A DNA stretch of 64,000 nucleotides from Ruegeria arenilitoris (lineage in GTDB: Bacteria > Pseudomonadota > Alphaproteobacteria > Rhodobacterales > Rhodobacteraceae): assembly GCF_013030985.1 (NCBI RefSeq), contig NZ_WPYP01000001.1, positions 124,001 to 188,000 of the forward strand, given 5' to 3'. The notes beneath the pieces were generated by a model, which was not told where the DNA came from, ran no database searches, and was given only the letters and a program-made list of their open reading frames with translations. A program made the translations under genes and the position numbers. Shown here piece by piece: positions 10,477-18,579 of the stretch. The first letter of the stretch is position 1. Every line of letters starts with the position of its first letter.

Positions 10477-11673
10477 TCAGCGTACGCCGAGGCCCATCTG
10501 CATCAATGTCTTTCGCACGGGCGGCAGGGAATAAAGCGCATTCAGCCCCATCGCCCGCGCATCGCGCAGCGGCCGTGCCTCGATCATCGAGGCGCGGTTC
10601 AGCAGGTCGATGCCTTTGACGCGCATCTCGATCTCGGCGTGACGGGCCTTGTGATAGGCGTCCAGCATCTGTGCATCGCCCAGGCCTTCGGGGCGGGCCT
10701 GCGCCAGATCCAGAAGGCTGCGCAGATCTCCCAATGACATGTTCAACCCTTGGGCGCCGATAGGGGGCACCACATGGGCGGCCTCGGCCATCAGGGCAAT
10801 GCGTTCTCCCGACAGCCGTTCTGCTGATTGGCTGATGATCGGCCAAATGGTCCGGCGTGAGGCCAGTTTCAACGGCCCGAACAACCCGCAGGAGCGTTCG
10901 GTCATCAGTGCCTCGAACGCCTCAGGCTCGGTGTTCAGCAACTCGACCGCGCGCGGACCGCGTTCCATCCAGACAATCGCGGAGGAGGGCTGACCTTGCC
11001 AATCGGGTAGCGGGACCAGAGTGAACGGCCCACCCGAGCGGTGAATCTCGGTCGAAACATTTTCATGCGGGATCGGATGCGTCACAGCAAAGGCCAGCGC
11101 CTTCTGGCCATACCGCGTGGTGTGCACGTTGATCCCCGCGGCCTCGCGCATGGGCGAATTGCGCCCGTCCGCGGCGACCACCAGTTTGCAGCGAATACGG
11201 CTGCCGTCGCTCAAGCCTACGCGCGCCTCGGCAGTTCGGGTGAACAGGCTGACAGTGCCGGTGCCGGGGCGGAAATCGACATTGGGCAGCTCGGACAAAC
11301 GAGCCACCATTTCACGCCGCAGCAGCCAATTGGGCAGGTTCCAGCCAAAGGGCTGGTCCGAGATGTCGGCGGCGTTGAAGTCGCGCACCACGCGGGGTTC
11401 GGGGACGTCTCCGCCCGCATCGACGATACGCATAATCTGCAAGGGGGCGGCGTGGTCGTCCAGCCGCTGCCACAGCCCGCATTGTTCCAAAAGCCCATGC
11501 GCCGGTTGCAGAAACGCCGTGGTCCGCAGGTCGGACCCGTCCACGTCACGCTCGGTGATGGGCGGGGTGGGGTCGACGCAGACAACGTCGAACCCGGCAG
11601 TTCCAAAGGCCGCCGCAGCGGTCAGTCCGGCGATTCCTCCGCCGGAAATCAGGATGTCACAGCAGTCTTTCAT
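10477..11673 (-). CDS. UbiH/UbiF/VisC-type FAD-dependent hydroxylase
   Basis: 398 residues. The N-terminal FAD dinucleotide motif ILISGGGIAGLTAAAAFGTAG, the central VVAADGRNSPMREAAG and the C-terminal FAD-ribityl motif PPIGAQGLNMSLGD identify a class A flavoprotein mono-oxygenase of the UbiH/COQ6 group, which hydroxylates the ubiquinone ring. Which ring position it modifies cannot be settled here, because alphaproteobacterial Ubi hydroxylases have variable regioselectivity. It is convergent with the aminotransferase (22-nt gap). A small membrane-protein gene lies upstream on the same strand. Confidence 0.9.
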   Translation of the reverse strand: MKDCCDILISGGGIAGLTAAAAFGTAGFDVVCVDPTPPITERDVDGSDLRTTAFLQPAHGLLEQCGLWQRLDDHAAPLQIMRIVDAGGDVPEPRVVRDFNAADISDQPFGWNLPNWLLRREMVARLSELPNVDFRPGTGTVSLFTRTAEARVGLSDGSRIRCKLVVAADGRNSPMREAAGINVHTTRYGQKALAFAVTHPIPHENVSTEIHRSGGPFTLVPLPDWQGQPSSAIVWMERGPRAVELLNTEPEAFEALMTERSCGLFGPLKLASRRTIWPIISQSAERLSGERIALMAEAAHVVPPIGAQGLNMSLGDLRSLLDLAQARPEGLGDAQMLDAYHKARHAEIEMRVKGIDLLNRASMIEARPLRDARAMGLNALYSLPPVRKTLMQMGLGVR

Positions 11674-11750
11674 GGCCTTGGTCTCCGAAGTCTTGGGCAG
11701 AAACTAGTTCGGTTCCAAGGTGGGTGCCAAGTGACATCCTGTCCCGTGTG

Positions 11751-11999
11751 TCAGCCGCGTGAGATCAGGATGAGGATAAGGAACATCACCGGCACCAACA
11801 TGACGGCCGGGATATAAAGCCCCGGCAGGCCAAACAGCAGGGCCGAGCATCCCCACATGCTGACGATCGCGGCAGCCATATAGTACCAGTCTTCGGCCCC
11901 ACCATTGGCGGCATCTTTTGCCAGCCAGCCAAAAACGGGGATTGCAAACAACAGGCGCTGCCAAATGGGCAGGCGCCGAGGCATCTCGATCGCGCTCAT
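11751..11999 (-). CDS. Small membrane protein of unknown function
   Basis: 82 residues. After a short charged N-terminus (MSAIEMPRRLPIWQRL) there are about three hydrophobic stretches, including LLFAIPVFGWLAKDA, YYMAAAIVSMWGCSALLFGL and VMLVPVMFLILILISRG. No enzyme motif is visible. It lies between the UbiH-type gene and the HAD gene, all on the minus strand, with ~75-90 nt gaps. The family is not recognised. Confidence 0.65.
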   Translation of the reverse strand: MSAIEMPRRLPIWQRLLFAIPVFGWLAKDAANGGAEDWYYMAAAIVSMWGCSALLFGLPGLYIPAVMLVPVMFLILILISRG

Positions 12000-12087
12000 G
12001 GGAATCTCCAGTTCTGTTCGTCGCTAAGGCGCATATAGGGGGGGATGCTGCACCTGCAAAATGTGCAGATCGTCGCAGGGCGACAGC

Positions 12088-12732
12088 CTATCGCAGACGG
12101 GCCAGAAACGCGGTCAGATCGTCGGTGTGATGGTGAATATGGTCAGCCTCGTGCGGCTCGGGTGCGACGTGGACCGTGCGCATTCCCATCGCGTGAGGAG
12201 CGGCCAGATTGCGCGGATCATCCTCGAACATAGCAGCCTTGGCCGTGTCGATTCCATCCTGGGCAAAGATCGCTTCGAACGCGGCTTTTTCGGGCTTAGG
12301 CTTATAGCCCGCGTGCTCGACCCCATAGATCGCATCGAAAAGACCGCCAAGTCCGCGCGCATCCAGAACTCGCTCGGCGTAGGGTGCGCTGCCGTTGGTG
12401 TAGACAATGCGACGCCCGGGCAGGGACCGGATGTGATCGGCCAGTTCTGCGTCGGGGTCCATGTGGCTCATGTCGACTTGATGAACCGCGTGCAGATAAG
12501 GGTCCGGATCCAGATCATGCTCGGCCATCAACCCGGCCAGCGTAGTGCCGTATTGCCGCCAATAGTGCGAGCGCAGCCGGTCCGCCTCGGCCCGGTCCAC
12601 TCCGATGGCCTGCACAACGTAATCCGTCATCAGCACCTCGATCTGATCGAACAGGCGCATATGTGGCGGATACAGCGTGTTGTCCAGGTCGAAGACCCAT
12701 TGGGTGACGTGAGAAAAGGCAGGTTTGACCAT
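12088..12732 (-). CDS. HAD-family pyrimidine 5'-nucleotidase
   Basis: 214 residues. HAD motif I is FDLDNTLYPPHMRLFDQIE near residue 13, motif II is IVYTNGS, and motif III/IV is YKPKPEKAAFEAIF followed by AMFEDDPRNLAAPHAMGM. The DLDNTLYP signature and an SDT1/Phm8-like cap (YGTTLAGLM) place it with pyrimidine nucleotidases, which dephosphorylate UMP/CMP-type nucleotides. It is cytosolic with no signal peptide. It is divergent from a GntR gene 100 nt away. Confidence 0.88.
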   Translation of the reverse strand: MVKPAFSHVTQWVFDLDNTLYPPHMRLFDQIEVLMTDYVVQAIGVDRAEADRLRSHYWRQYGTTLAGLMAEHDLDPDPYLHAVHQVDMSHMDPDAELADHIRSLPGRRIVYTNGSAPYAERVLDARGLGGLFDAIYGVEHAGYKPKPEKAAFEAIFAQDGIDTAKAAMFEDDPRNLAAPHAMGMRTVHVAPEPHEADHIHHHTDDLTAFLARLR

Positions 12733-12832
12733 GGTTTTGGTTTAGGGCGCGTGGCATCGGTTTTCAATGCTACTCTTGATCCTGGGGGCAAGTGACGGAT
12801 AGACATGTTCGAACGAGGAGACAAACCACCCA

Positions 12833-13480
12833 ATGCCCCCATCCAAACAGCCCAACACAGACGCCTACAGCTTAATTCTCGAAGCGATTGACGTCGGCGT
12901 CTATAAGCCCGGCAACCGACTGGTCGAAAGCGAGCTGGCCGAGCGGTTCGGAGTGTCGCGTACGCCGATCCGCGAGGCGCTGCAGCGGCTCGAGACGCAA
13001 TCCCTGCTGGAACGCGACGGGCGGTCGTTGATTGTCGCCTCGTTGGATCACAACCAGATGGCCGAGCTGTATATGGTGCGGCGCGAATTGGAGGGTCTGG
13101 CCGCGAAGCTGGCCGCCAAGCACGCCACCGATGAAGAGATCAAGGTATTGCAGGAAATGGTCGCCGCTGATGACGCGCTGGTCGATGATCCGGCGGCCTT
13201 GTCACGGGCGAACCGGCGGTTTCATGAACAGATACATCTGGCCTCGCATAACCGCTATCTGGTGCAGCAACTGGACCTTGTGCATCGCACCATGGCGCTG
13301 ATGGCCACCACGTCCTTGGCGGCGCAGGGCCGGGGTGAGATCGCGCAGGGTGAACACAAGGGGATTGTCGAGGCAATCGCAGCCCGCGACGAAGAGGCGG
13401 CAGGGCGTGCTCTCAAGGATCACATTTCGGTCGCTTTCATGACACGTCTGAAACAGGATGCCATCCGACGCGAAAGCTGA
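12833..13480 (+). CDS. GntR-family regulator with FCD domain (FadR subfamily)
   Basis: 215 residues. The N-terminal winged HTH (YSLILEAIDVGVYKPGNRLVESELAERFGVSRTPIREALQRLETQSLLERDG) is followed by an all-helical FCD ligand domain with the acidic/histidine metal site spread over MYMVRRELEGLAA-like, NRRFHEQIHLASHN and GEHKGIVEAIAARDEEAAGRALKDHI. Such proteins answer to carboxylic acids. A GAGGAG lies 13 nt before ATG 12833, a long spacing. There is no linked catabolic operon, so the target is unknown. Confidence 0.9.
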   Translation: MPPSKQPNTDAYSLILEAIDVGVYKPGNRLVESELAERFGVSRTPIREALQRLETQSLLERDGRSLIVASLDHNQMAELYMVRRELEGLAAKLAAKHATDEEIKVLQEMVAADDALVDDPAALSRANRRFHEQIHLASHNRYLVQQLDLVHRTMALMATTSLAAQGRGEIAQGEHKGIVEAIAARDEEAAGRALKDHISVAFMTRLKQDAIRRES

Positions 13481-13483
13481 CCG

Positions 13484-15358
13484 TCAGTGCGGCAGGCCTT
13501 CTTCGCTGGCCTGACCGTGTTGTGTCTTGTCCCAGAAGAACGGGTCGAGCAGCAGCTCCCACAGGGCCTTGTACGCAGCCAACACGCCCAACGGAAAATA
13601 CAGCGGCATCGTCGGTACCCAAGGAAGCAGAAAACGCCGCTCGCGTGCGGATACTGCGATAACGCCGACCAGAGTATTGATGGCTTCGGCAAACAGGAAC
13701 AGGCCGAACAATGCGATCAGCCCGACACCGGAAAGGAACGGGTCAAGCGGGCTGGGCAGGCCAAAGGTGGTCAGCCAGAACAGCCATAGGACCGGAGCCA
13801 GCAGGAATTGCCCGACGGTTCCAAGAAAGAACGCCTGTACGCCCAAAAACCTGATGGGGCCGAGATCCCTCAGCAAGCGCAGAGGCGACCGCATGTGAAC
13901 AAGGTAGGTGACCATGAACCCCTTGAGCCAGCGAGAGCGCTGCCGCACCCAGGGCCAGGCGCGGAAATTCGCTTCTTCGAACGTGGCGGTATCAACCATT
14001 TCCGTTCGATAGCCTGCCCGGCTGAGACGTACGCCCAGATCGGCATCTTCGGTGACGTTATGGGCATCCCAACCGCCCAGTTCCAACAGCTTGTCACGGC
14101 GGAAAAAGAAAGTGGTCCCGCCCAGCGGCACGACAAGCCCAAGCCGCGCGATGCCCTGTAGAATAACCCGGAACCAGCTGTTGTATTCGATGGTAAAGCA
14201 GCGTGAGCGCCAATTGGTGCGGGGGTTGTAATAGTCCAGAACGCCCTGAAGGCAGACAACGTCCTCGTCTGCCTGTGCGAAATGCCGGACGACACGCTCG
14301 ATCTGGTCAGGTTGTGGCGCGTCTTCGGCATCCCAGACGCCCAGAATGTCGCCCCGGCAGAAATCCAGCGCATAGTTCATCGCACGGGGTTTGGTGGTCA
14401 GGCCATTCAGGGCGGGGACCTCGATGGTTCTGATCCAGCTGGGCAGATTGACCTGCGCCAATGTGGATCGCGTCACCTCGTCGGTTTCTTCCAGCACCAG
14501 TATGATATCCAACAAGGCCTTGGGATAGGTCAGCCGCTGCAATCGACGGATCAGGGCGTCGGCAATTTCCCTCTCCTTATAGAGTGGCACCATGATGGAA
14601 ACGCAGGGCAAGGCCGGCGGCGGGCTGGCGGACGCTTCTGTGGAGGGGCGGGTCCAGTGATGCCAAATGAAATTCAACAGGCCAGCCAGACGCAGAGCCA
14701 GAAACATGATCAGGCTGACCACGGCAGCAGCCATCAAAACGGCTATTCCGGCCATGGGAAAGGCGGCTGACAAAGCCACAAGGCCCGCGAGCGCGGCCGC
14801 AGGTCCGACACGGGATCGCGGGGTCCAGGATCGGCAGCTCTGGTCAAGGTCCACACGGGCCTCTGCCGCTTCGGCAAGGGGGGTGGAGAACATGTGCGCG
14901 ATCGCTCCGTCAATCTGATCCGCTGCGGCGAGCACTGGGATGATTGTATAGCCGGTGTCTTCCAGATCGCTGTGCACGCTTGGGAACAGATCAGGCCGGG
15001 CCGTGGCAACCAACAGAATAGGCCCCAACCGACGCCAGGGGATGACGTTATGGGCCAGCCAGAAGTCGACGGACTTGATCCGGCACAGATCGGGGGGCGG
15101 GGGTGAGCTGTCCAGATCAGCGATCTGCAGGCCGGTTTGCTCGGACAGAGCATTTATCACGTCCTGACGATTGACCCAGCCCTCGGCCACCAGAATTTCA
15201 CCCAAGGGTGCCTGTTGCCAGGATTGCAAGAACAGCGCTTCGTCCAGCTGCGCCTTTGTGATCAGGCCACGGTCGACAAGGCAAACTCCCAAGGGCTTGC
15301 GTTCCTGAGCAGGTATCGGCGCGGCGTGCGCGAAATGCTGCAGGTTCAGTTCGACCAT
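13484..15358 (-). CDS. Membrane glycosyltransferase (GT2) with N-terminal MshEN domain
   Basis: About 624 residues. Residues ~15-130 form an MshEN/GSPII_E_N-type domain (PLGVCLVDRGLITKAQLDEAL, PLGEILVAEGWVNRQDVINALSEQTGLQI), known to bind nucleotides including c-di-GMP in related ATPases. A hydrophobic helix pair follows near residue 190, then a GT2 catalytic core with PCVSIMVPLYKE, the DAED acceptor motif, EDADLGVRLSRAGY and QRSRWLKG. Several C-terminal membrane helices end the protein. This resembles cellulose/NrfB-type synthases that build a beta-linked polysaccharide. It lies downstream of carA on the same strand; ATG 15358 is preceded by a perfect hairpin. Confidence 0.9.
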   Translation of the reverse strand: MVELNLQHFAHAAPIPAQERKPLGVCLVDRGLITKAQLDEALFLQSWQQAPLGEILVAEGWVNRQDVINALSEQTGLQIADLDSSPPPPDLCRIKSVDFWLAHNVIPWRRLGPILLVATARPDLFPSVHSDLEDTGYTIIPVLAAADQIDGAIAHMFSTPLAEAAEARVDLDQSCRSWTPRSRVGPAAALAGLVALSAAFPMAGIAVLMAAAVVSLIMFLALRLAGLLNFIWHHWTRPSTEASASPPPALPCVSIMVPLYKEREIADALIRRLQRLTYPKALLDIILVLEETDEVTRSTLAQVNLPSWIRTIEVPALNGLTTKPRAMNYALDFCRGDILGVWDAEDAPQPDQIERVVRHFAQADEDVVCLQGVLDYYNPRTNWRSRCFTIEYNSWFRVILQGIARLGLVVPLGGTTFFFRRDKLLELGGWDAHNVTEDADLGVRLSRAGYRTEMVDTATFEEANFRAWPWVRQRSRWLKGFMVTYLVHMRSPLRLLRDLGPIRFLGVQAFFLGTVGQFLLAPVLWLFWLTTFGLPSPLDPFLSGVGLIALFGLFLFAEAINTLVGVIAVSARERRFLLPWVPTMPLYFPLGVLAAYKALWELLLDPFFWDKTQHGQASEEGLPH

Positions 15359-15364
15359 AAATAA

Positions 15365-15397
15365 CAACCCTGACGCGGTTAGCAGGCGTCAGGGTTG
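15365..15397 (-). promoter_or_regulatory. Perfect 12-bp inverted repeat before the glycosyltransferase start
   Basis: CAACCCTGACGC and its exact complement are separated by 9 nt. On the minus strand the second arm ends in GTCAGGGTTG, followed by TTATTT and the ATG at 15358. The CAGGG in that arm is the only Shine-Dalgarno candidate, so the hairpin may hide it. Its position ~45 nt after carA also fits a weak terminator. Confidence 0.7.
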
Positions 15398-15441
15398 CTC
15401 AATTAGGGTTAACAGCGGGTTAACTCTGATCTAATCGCCAT

Positions 15442-16608
15442 TTATGCCATGGTTTTCTTGTTCGCCATCGCGTCGGCAAAGCGTTCGAACAGGTAGAAAC
15501 TATCCTGCGGACCGGGCGAGGCTTCGGGGTGGTACTGCACCGAATAGACCGGGCGATCCGTCATGCGGATACCGCAGTTCGACCCGTCAAACAGCGACCG
15601 GTGGGTTTCCACCACGCCCTCGGGCAAGGACTGCGCGTCCACCGCAAAGCCGTGGTTCATCGAGGTGATTTCGACCTTGCCGGTCTCCATGTCCTTGACC
15701 GGGTGGTTGGCGCCGTGGTGGCCGTGGTTCATTTTGACGGTCTGGCCACCCAAGGCCAGCGCCAGCATCTGGTGGCCGAGGCAGATGCCAAAAACGGGCA
15801 GGTCGGTGGTGTCCAGAACCTCTTTGATCATCGGAACGGCGTATTCGCCAGTGGCCGCGGGATCGCCCGGGCCGTTAGACAGGAAAACGCCATCAGGGTT
15901 GTGCGCCAGCACTTCGGCGGCTGTCGCGGTGGCGGGCAGCACGGTTACGTCACAGCCAGCCGAGGCGAGGCAGCGCAGAATGTTGCGCTTGGCACCGAAA
16001 TCCACGGCAACCACCTTGTGCGCCGGGGCTTCCTGACGAGTGTAGCCGTCAGGCCAGGCCCACCGCATCTCATCCCAGCGATAGCTTTGAGCGCAGGTGA
16101 CCTCTTTGGCCAGGTCCATGCCTTCCAGCCCGGCAAAACCACGCGCAGCGGCGACCAGAGCCTCGATGTCGAAATTCCCCTCGGGGTCATGGGCCAGAGC
16201 GACGTGCGGCGCGCCCTGCTGACGGATGGCGCGGGTCAGGCGGCGGGTGTCGATGCCGCCGATGGCGATGCGGCCACGACGGGTCAGCCAGGTCTTCAGC
16301 TCTTCGGCCGAGCGCCAGTTCGACGGCTCGGTCGGGTCCCACTTGACCACCATGCCCGCGGCCACGGGATCACCGGTTTCGTCATCCTCGGGGTTCACGC
16401 CGACATTGCCGACATGGGGGAAGGTGAAGGTCACGATCTGTCCGGCATAAGAGGGATCGGTCATGATCTCCTGATAGCCGGTCATGGCGGTGTTAAAGCA
16501 CAGCTCGGCCACGGTCTGACCGGTGGCGCCGAAGCCCATCCCGTAGAACAGTGTACCGTCGGCCAATGCCAGACATGCGGTGGGCTTGGACGGGGCGTTC
16601 TGGGCCAT
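15442..16608 (-). CDS. carA: Carbamoyl-phosphate synthase small subunit (glutaminase)
   Basis: 388 residues. It releases ammonia from glutamine for CarB, feeding arginine and pyrimidine synthesis. The N-terminal CPSase small-chain domain contains FNTAMTGYQEIMTDPSYAGQ. The class I amidotransferase domain has the nucleophile motif PVFGICLGHQMLALALGG and the histidine/glutamate pair VQYHPEASPGPQDS. ATG 16608 has AGGAGA 9-10 nt upstream. carB is not in the window. yqeY is divergent, a linkage often seen in alphaproteobacteria. Confidence 0.97.
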   Translation of the reverse strand: MAQNAPSKPTACLALADGTLFYGMGFGATGQTVAELCFNTAMTGYQEIMTDPSYAGQIVTFTFPHVGNVGVNPEDDETGDPVAAGMVVKWDPTEPSNWRSAEELKTWLTRRGRIAIGGIDTRRLTRAIRQQGAPHVALAHDPEGNFDIEALVAAARGFAGLEGMDLAKEVTCAQSYRWDEMRWAWPDGYTRQEAPAHKVVAVDFGAKRNILRCLASAGCDVTVLPATATAAEVLAHNPDGVFLSNGPGDPAATGEYAVPMIKEVLDTTDLPVFGICLGHQMLALALGGQTVKMNHGHHGANHPVKDMETGKVEITSMNHGFAVDAQSLPEGVVETHRSLFDGSNCGIRMTDRPVYSVQYHPEASPGPQDSFYLFERFADAMANKKTMA

Positions 16609-16687
16609 CGGGCGACTCTCCTGCTGGGTAAATCGGCGCATAACTAAGGGGGTTGTGGCGCTGGGTCAAGTCTGTTCAAATTTTGCG

Positions 16688-16707
16688 CTATTGAGGAAAA
16701 TCAATAG
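16688..16707. promoter_or_regulatory. FNR-like palindrome between carA and yqeY
   Basis: CTATTGA, six nucleotides, TCAATAG is a perfect 7-bp inverted repeat. Within it TTGAG-N4-ATCAA matches 9 of 10 bases of the FNR-type box. It lies about 90 nt from both start codons, so it could act on either gene. Confidence 0.4.
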
Positions 16708-16791
16708 GTTAGTGATATTCACTTCTGGTTGTGTCGCGCTTTTTGTTTCGATATGGTCGGGGTTCCTTTTCCATGGGGATGGACAGATCAT

Positions 16792-17277
16792 ATGGATATG
16801 CGATCACGGGTGAACTCAGCCCTGAAGCAAGCAATGAAAGACAAGGATGCCGAGCGTTTGTCGACGCTGCGGTTGATCAACGCTGCAATCAAAGACCGCG
16901 ACATCGCCTCGCGGGCCTCTGACAACGAAGAGGCCAAAGGCTGCGGTGATACCGAGGTTCTTGAAATCCTTGGAAAAATGACCAAGCAGCGCAAGGAAAG
17001 CGCCCGCGCCTATGAAGAGGGTGGACGGCTGGATTTGGCCGAACGTGAACTGCGCGAGGTCGAGGTAATCGAGGAATTCCTGCCCAAGCAGCTGGATGAT
17101 GACGAGGTCTCCAAAGCCATCCAGACGGCGATCACCGCGACAGGAGCAGGTTCGATCCGCGACATGGGCAAAGTGATGGGCGAACTCAAGACTCGCTATA
17201 CTGGCCGGATGGATTTCGGCAAAGTTGGCCCGATGGTCAAAGACCACCTATGCGCCGCCTCGAACGACGGCTGCTGA
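16792..17277 (+). CDS. GatB/YqeY domain protein
   Basis: 161 residues, close to the family norm of ~150. The pattern SALKQAMKDKDAERLSTLRLINAAIKDRDI at the N-terminus, the EILGKMTKQRKESARAYEEGGRLDLAERELREVEVIEEFLPKQL middle and the C-terminal GSIRDMGKVMGELKTRYTGRMD are characteristic. The helical tail resembles the tRNA-binding domain of GatB, but the biochemical role of stand-alone YqeY is not established. ATG 16792 or 16798 is the start; the frame upstream to 16729 lacks support. Confidence 0.92.
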   Translation: MDMRSRVNSALKQAMKDKDAERLSTLRLINAAIKDRDIASRASDNEEAKGCGDTEVLEILGKMTKQRKESARAYEEGGRLDLAERELREVEVIEEFLPKQLDDDEVSKAIQTAITATGAGSIRDMGKVMGELKTRYTGRMDFGKVGPMVKDHLCAASNDGC

Positions 17278-17302
17278 CACTAATCAAATTCTGAGACTGC
17301 TG

Positions 17303-17794
17303 TTACTGCGCGACCGGTTCGCGCAGTTTTTGCGTCAGGTCATCGTATAGCGCGATACGCTCGTCCTCAGACAGGAACGCTCCGATTTCCACTTCGCGCC
17401 CGTCTCCGGTCAGCGTGACATAGTTTGGCACCGGCCCGCCGTGTTTGTGCATCTCGGGCCGAGCCCAATAACGGTTGCAGGTCCACTCTTGCTGGCCTTT
17501 TCGCGGATCGTGGTGGACCAGATGCGCCTTTGTTCCGGTCAGGGTGAGAATCTCGAATACGCTGCGGGCGCGGTAATTGGTCTGGATCGCCAACCACAGG
17601 CCCAGAACGGTCAGCAGCAGGAAGGGCAGCAGTCCCCACAGGATGACCGATCCCAGCACAGCCAGCAGTGGAATTAGTCCAAACAGGAATACAGATAAGA
17701 TCACGATCATCGCCCCGCGTCGTGGCAGCGAGTTATGTGGCCAAAGGCGCAGTTCCTGTTCGGTTTCCGAAGTTCGCTTCCATCGATAGGGCAT
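17303..17794 (-). CDS. DUF2244 membrane protein
   Basis: 163 residues. The N-terminal WPHNSLPRRGAMIVIL motif, two adjacent membrane helices (about residues 28-70, AMIVILSVFLFGLIPLLAVLG and LLPFLLLTVLGLWLAI) and a soluble C-terminal part with the W-N-RYWARPEMHKHGGPVPNYVTLTGDGREVEIG pattern match DUF2244. The function is unknown. It lies downstream of ctaD and the isomerase on the same strand, and related proteins often occur near oxidase genes, which is a weak contextual hint. Confidence 0.85.
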   Translation of the reverse strand: MPYRWKRTSETEQELRLWPHNSLPRRGAMIVILSVFLFGLIPLLAVLGSVILWGLLPFLLLTVLGLWLAIQTNYRARSVFEILTLTGTKAHLVHHDPRKGQQEWTCNRYWARPEMHKHGGPVPNYVTLTGDGREVEIGAFLSEDERIALYDDLTQKLREPVAQ

Positions 17795-17838
17795 GGCTGA
17801 AAGTTAGTGCAACTTGGGTGTGTGTCGAAGGGCAATGA

Positions 17839-18438
17839 TCAGGTCACATGGCCGACACGCGCCCATGACAGCGCGTCGTCCAGCCGATCATCTCCCCAAA
17901 AGACCTCACCGCGGACGACAAGGCTGGGGGCTCCGAAAACCCCGAGTTTGGTGGCTTGATCCGTTTCGGCCTCGAGTGCGGCGACGGTATCGGGGCTGCG
18001 GGCGCGGGCCAGCACCAGCCGCGGGTCCTGCTGGCACCTGTGCAGTGCTTCGGTGATGGCGGACTCGCTGCCAGCTTCGTTATTTTCCTCGAACCAGATG
18101 CGATACAGCACCTGAGTGAAGTTCTTGCCCCAACCGTCGCCCATACCCAGCAAAGCGACCTGATTGGCCAGCGGCAGATCCGAGATCGGGTAGGGTGCGG
18201 GCAATCGGGCGTGAATGTGGTACTTCGCGGCGCGGCGCTCGATATCGCGCCACATATACGCGGATTTCACCGGCTTGCCTGCAAACGGGATGTTGTTCTG
18301 ATCAGACATCACAGTGCGTACGTTGAACGGTCGCCATCTCACCGAGGCACCATGTTCCGCGCACCAATCGTCCAGACGCATGACGGTCAGGAAACTGTAT
18401 GTACTGCCGATGGAATACCAAAAATCGATGTCGGGCAT
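17839..18438 (-). CDS. DsbA-like 2-hydroxychromene-2-carboxylate isomerase family protein
   Basis: About 199 residues with a thioredoxin-fold/kappa-GST layout. The N-terminal IDFWYSIGSTYSFLTVMRLDDW contains the serine that replaces the first DsbA cysteine. VRWRPFNVRTVM and the C-terminal GVFGAPSLVVRGEVFWGDDRLDDAL are typical of the HCCA isomerase group. These are glutathione-dependent isomerases in aromatic catabolism, but many members have unknown substrates and no naphthalene pathway is nearby. ATG 18438 is chosen because homology begins right there. Confidence 0.85.
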   Translation of the reverse strand: MPDIDFWYSIGSTYSFLTVMRLDDWCAEHGASVRWRPFNVRTVMSDQNNIPFAGKPVKSAYMWRDIERRAAKYHIHARLPAPYPISDLPLANQVALLGMGDGWGKNFTQVLYRIWFEENNEAGSESAITEALHRCQQDPRLVLARARSPDTVAALEAETDQATKLGVFGAPSLVVRGEVFWGDDRLDDALSWARVGHVT

Positions 18439-18532
18439 GTGATACCCCCGGGTTGCCGGATGTCTAAACACTGACAGGATAGCCGATTTTGGCGGTTCTG
18501 GCGACTTTTGGCAGCATATTTAAGCAGTAACG

Positions 18533-18561
18533 AAAAAACCCCGCCGAATTGGCGGGGTTTT
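18533..18561 (-). terminator. Terminator of ctaD
   Basis: CCCCGCC (18539-18545), a short GAATT loop, GGCGGGG (18551-18557). On the minus strand it is followed by six Ts, ~25 nt after the ctaD stop. The plus strand also carries Ts, so it may work in both directions. Confidence 0.88.
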
Positions 18562-18579
18562 CTTTGGGTTTGGAGGAGA

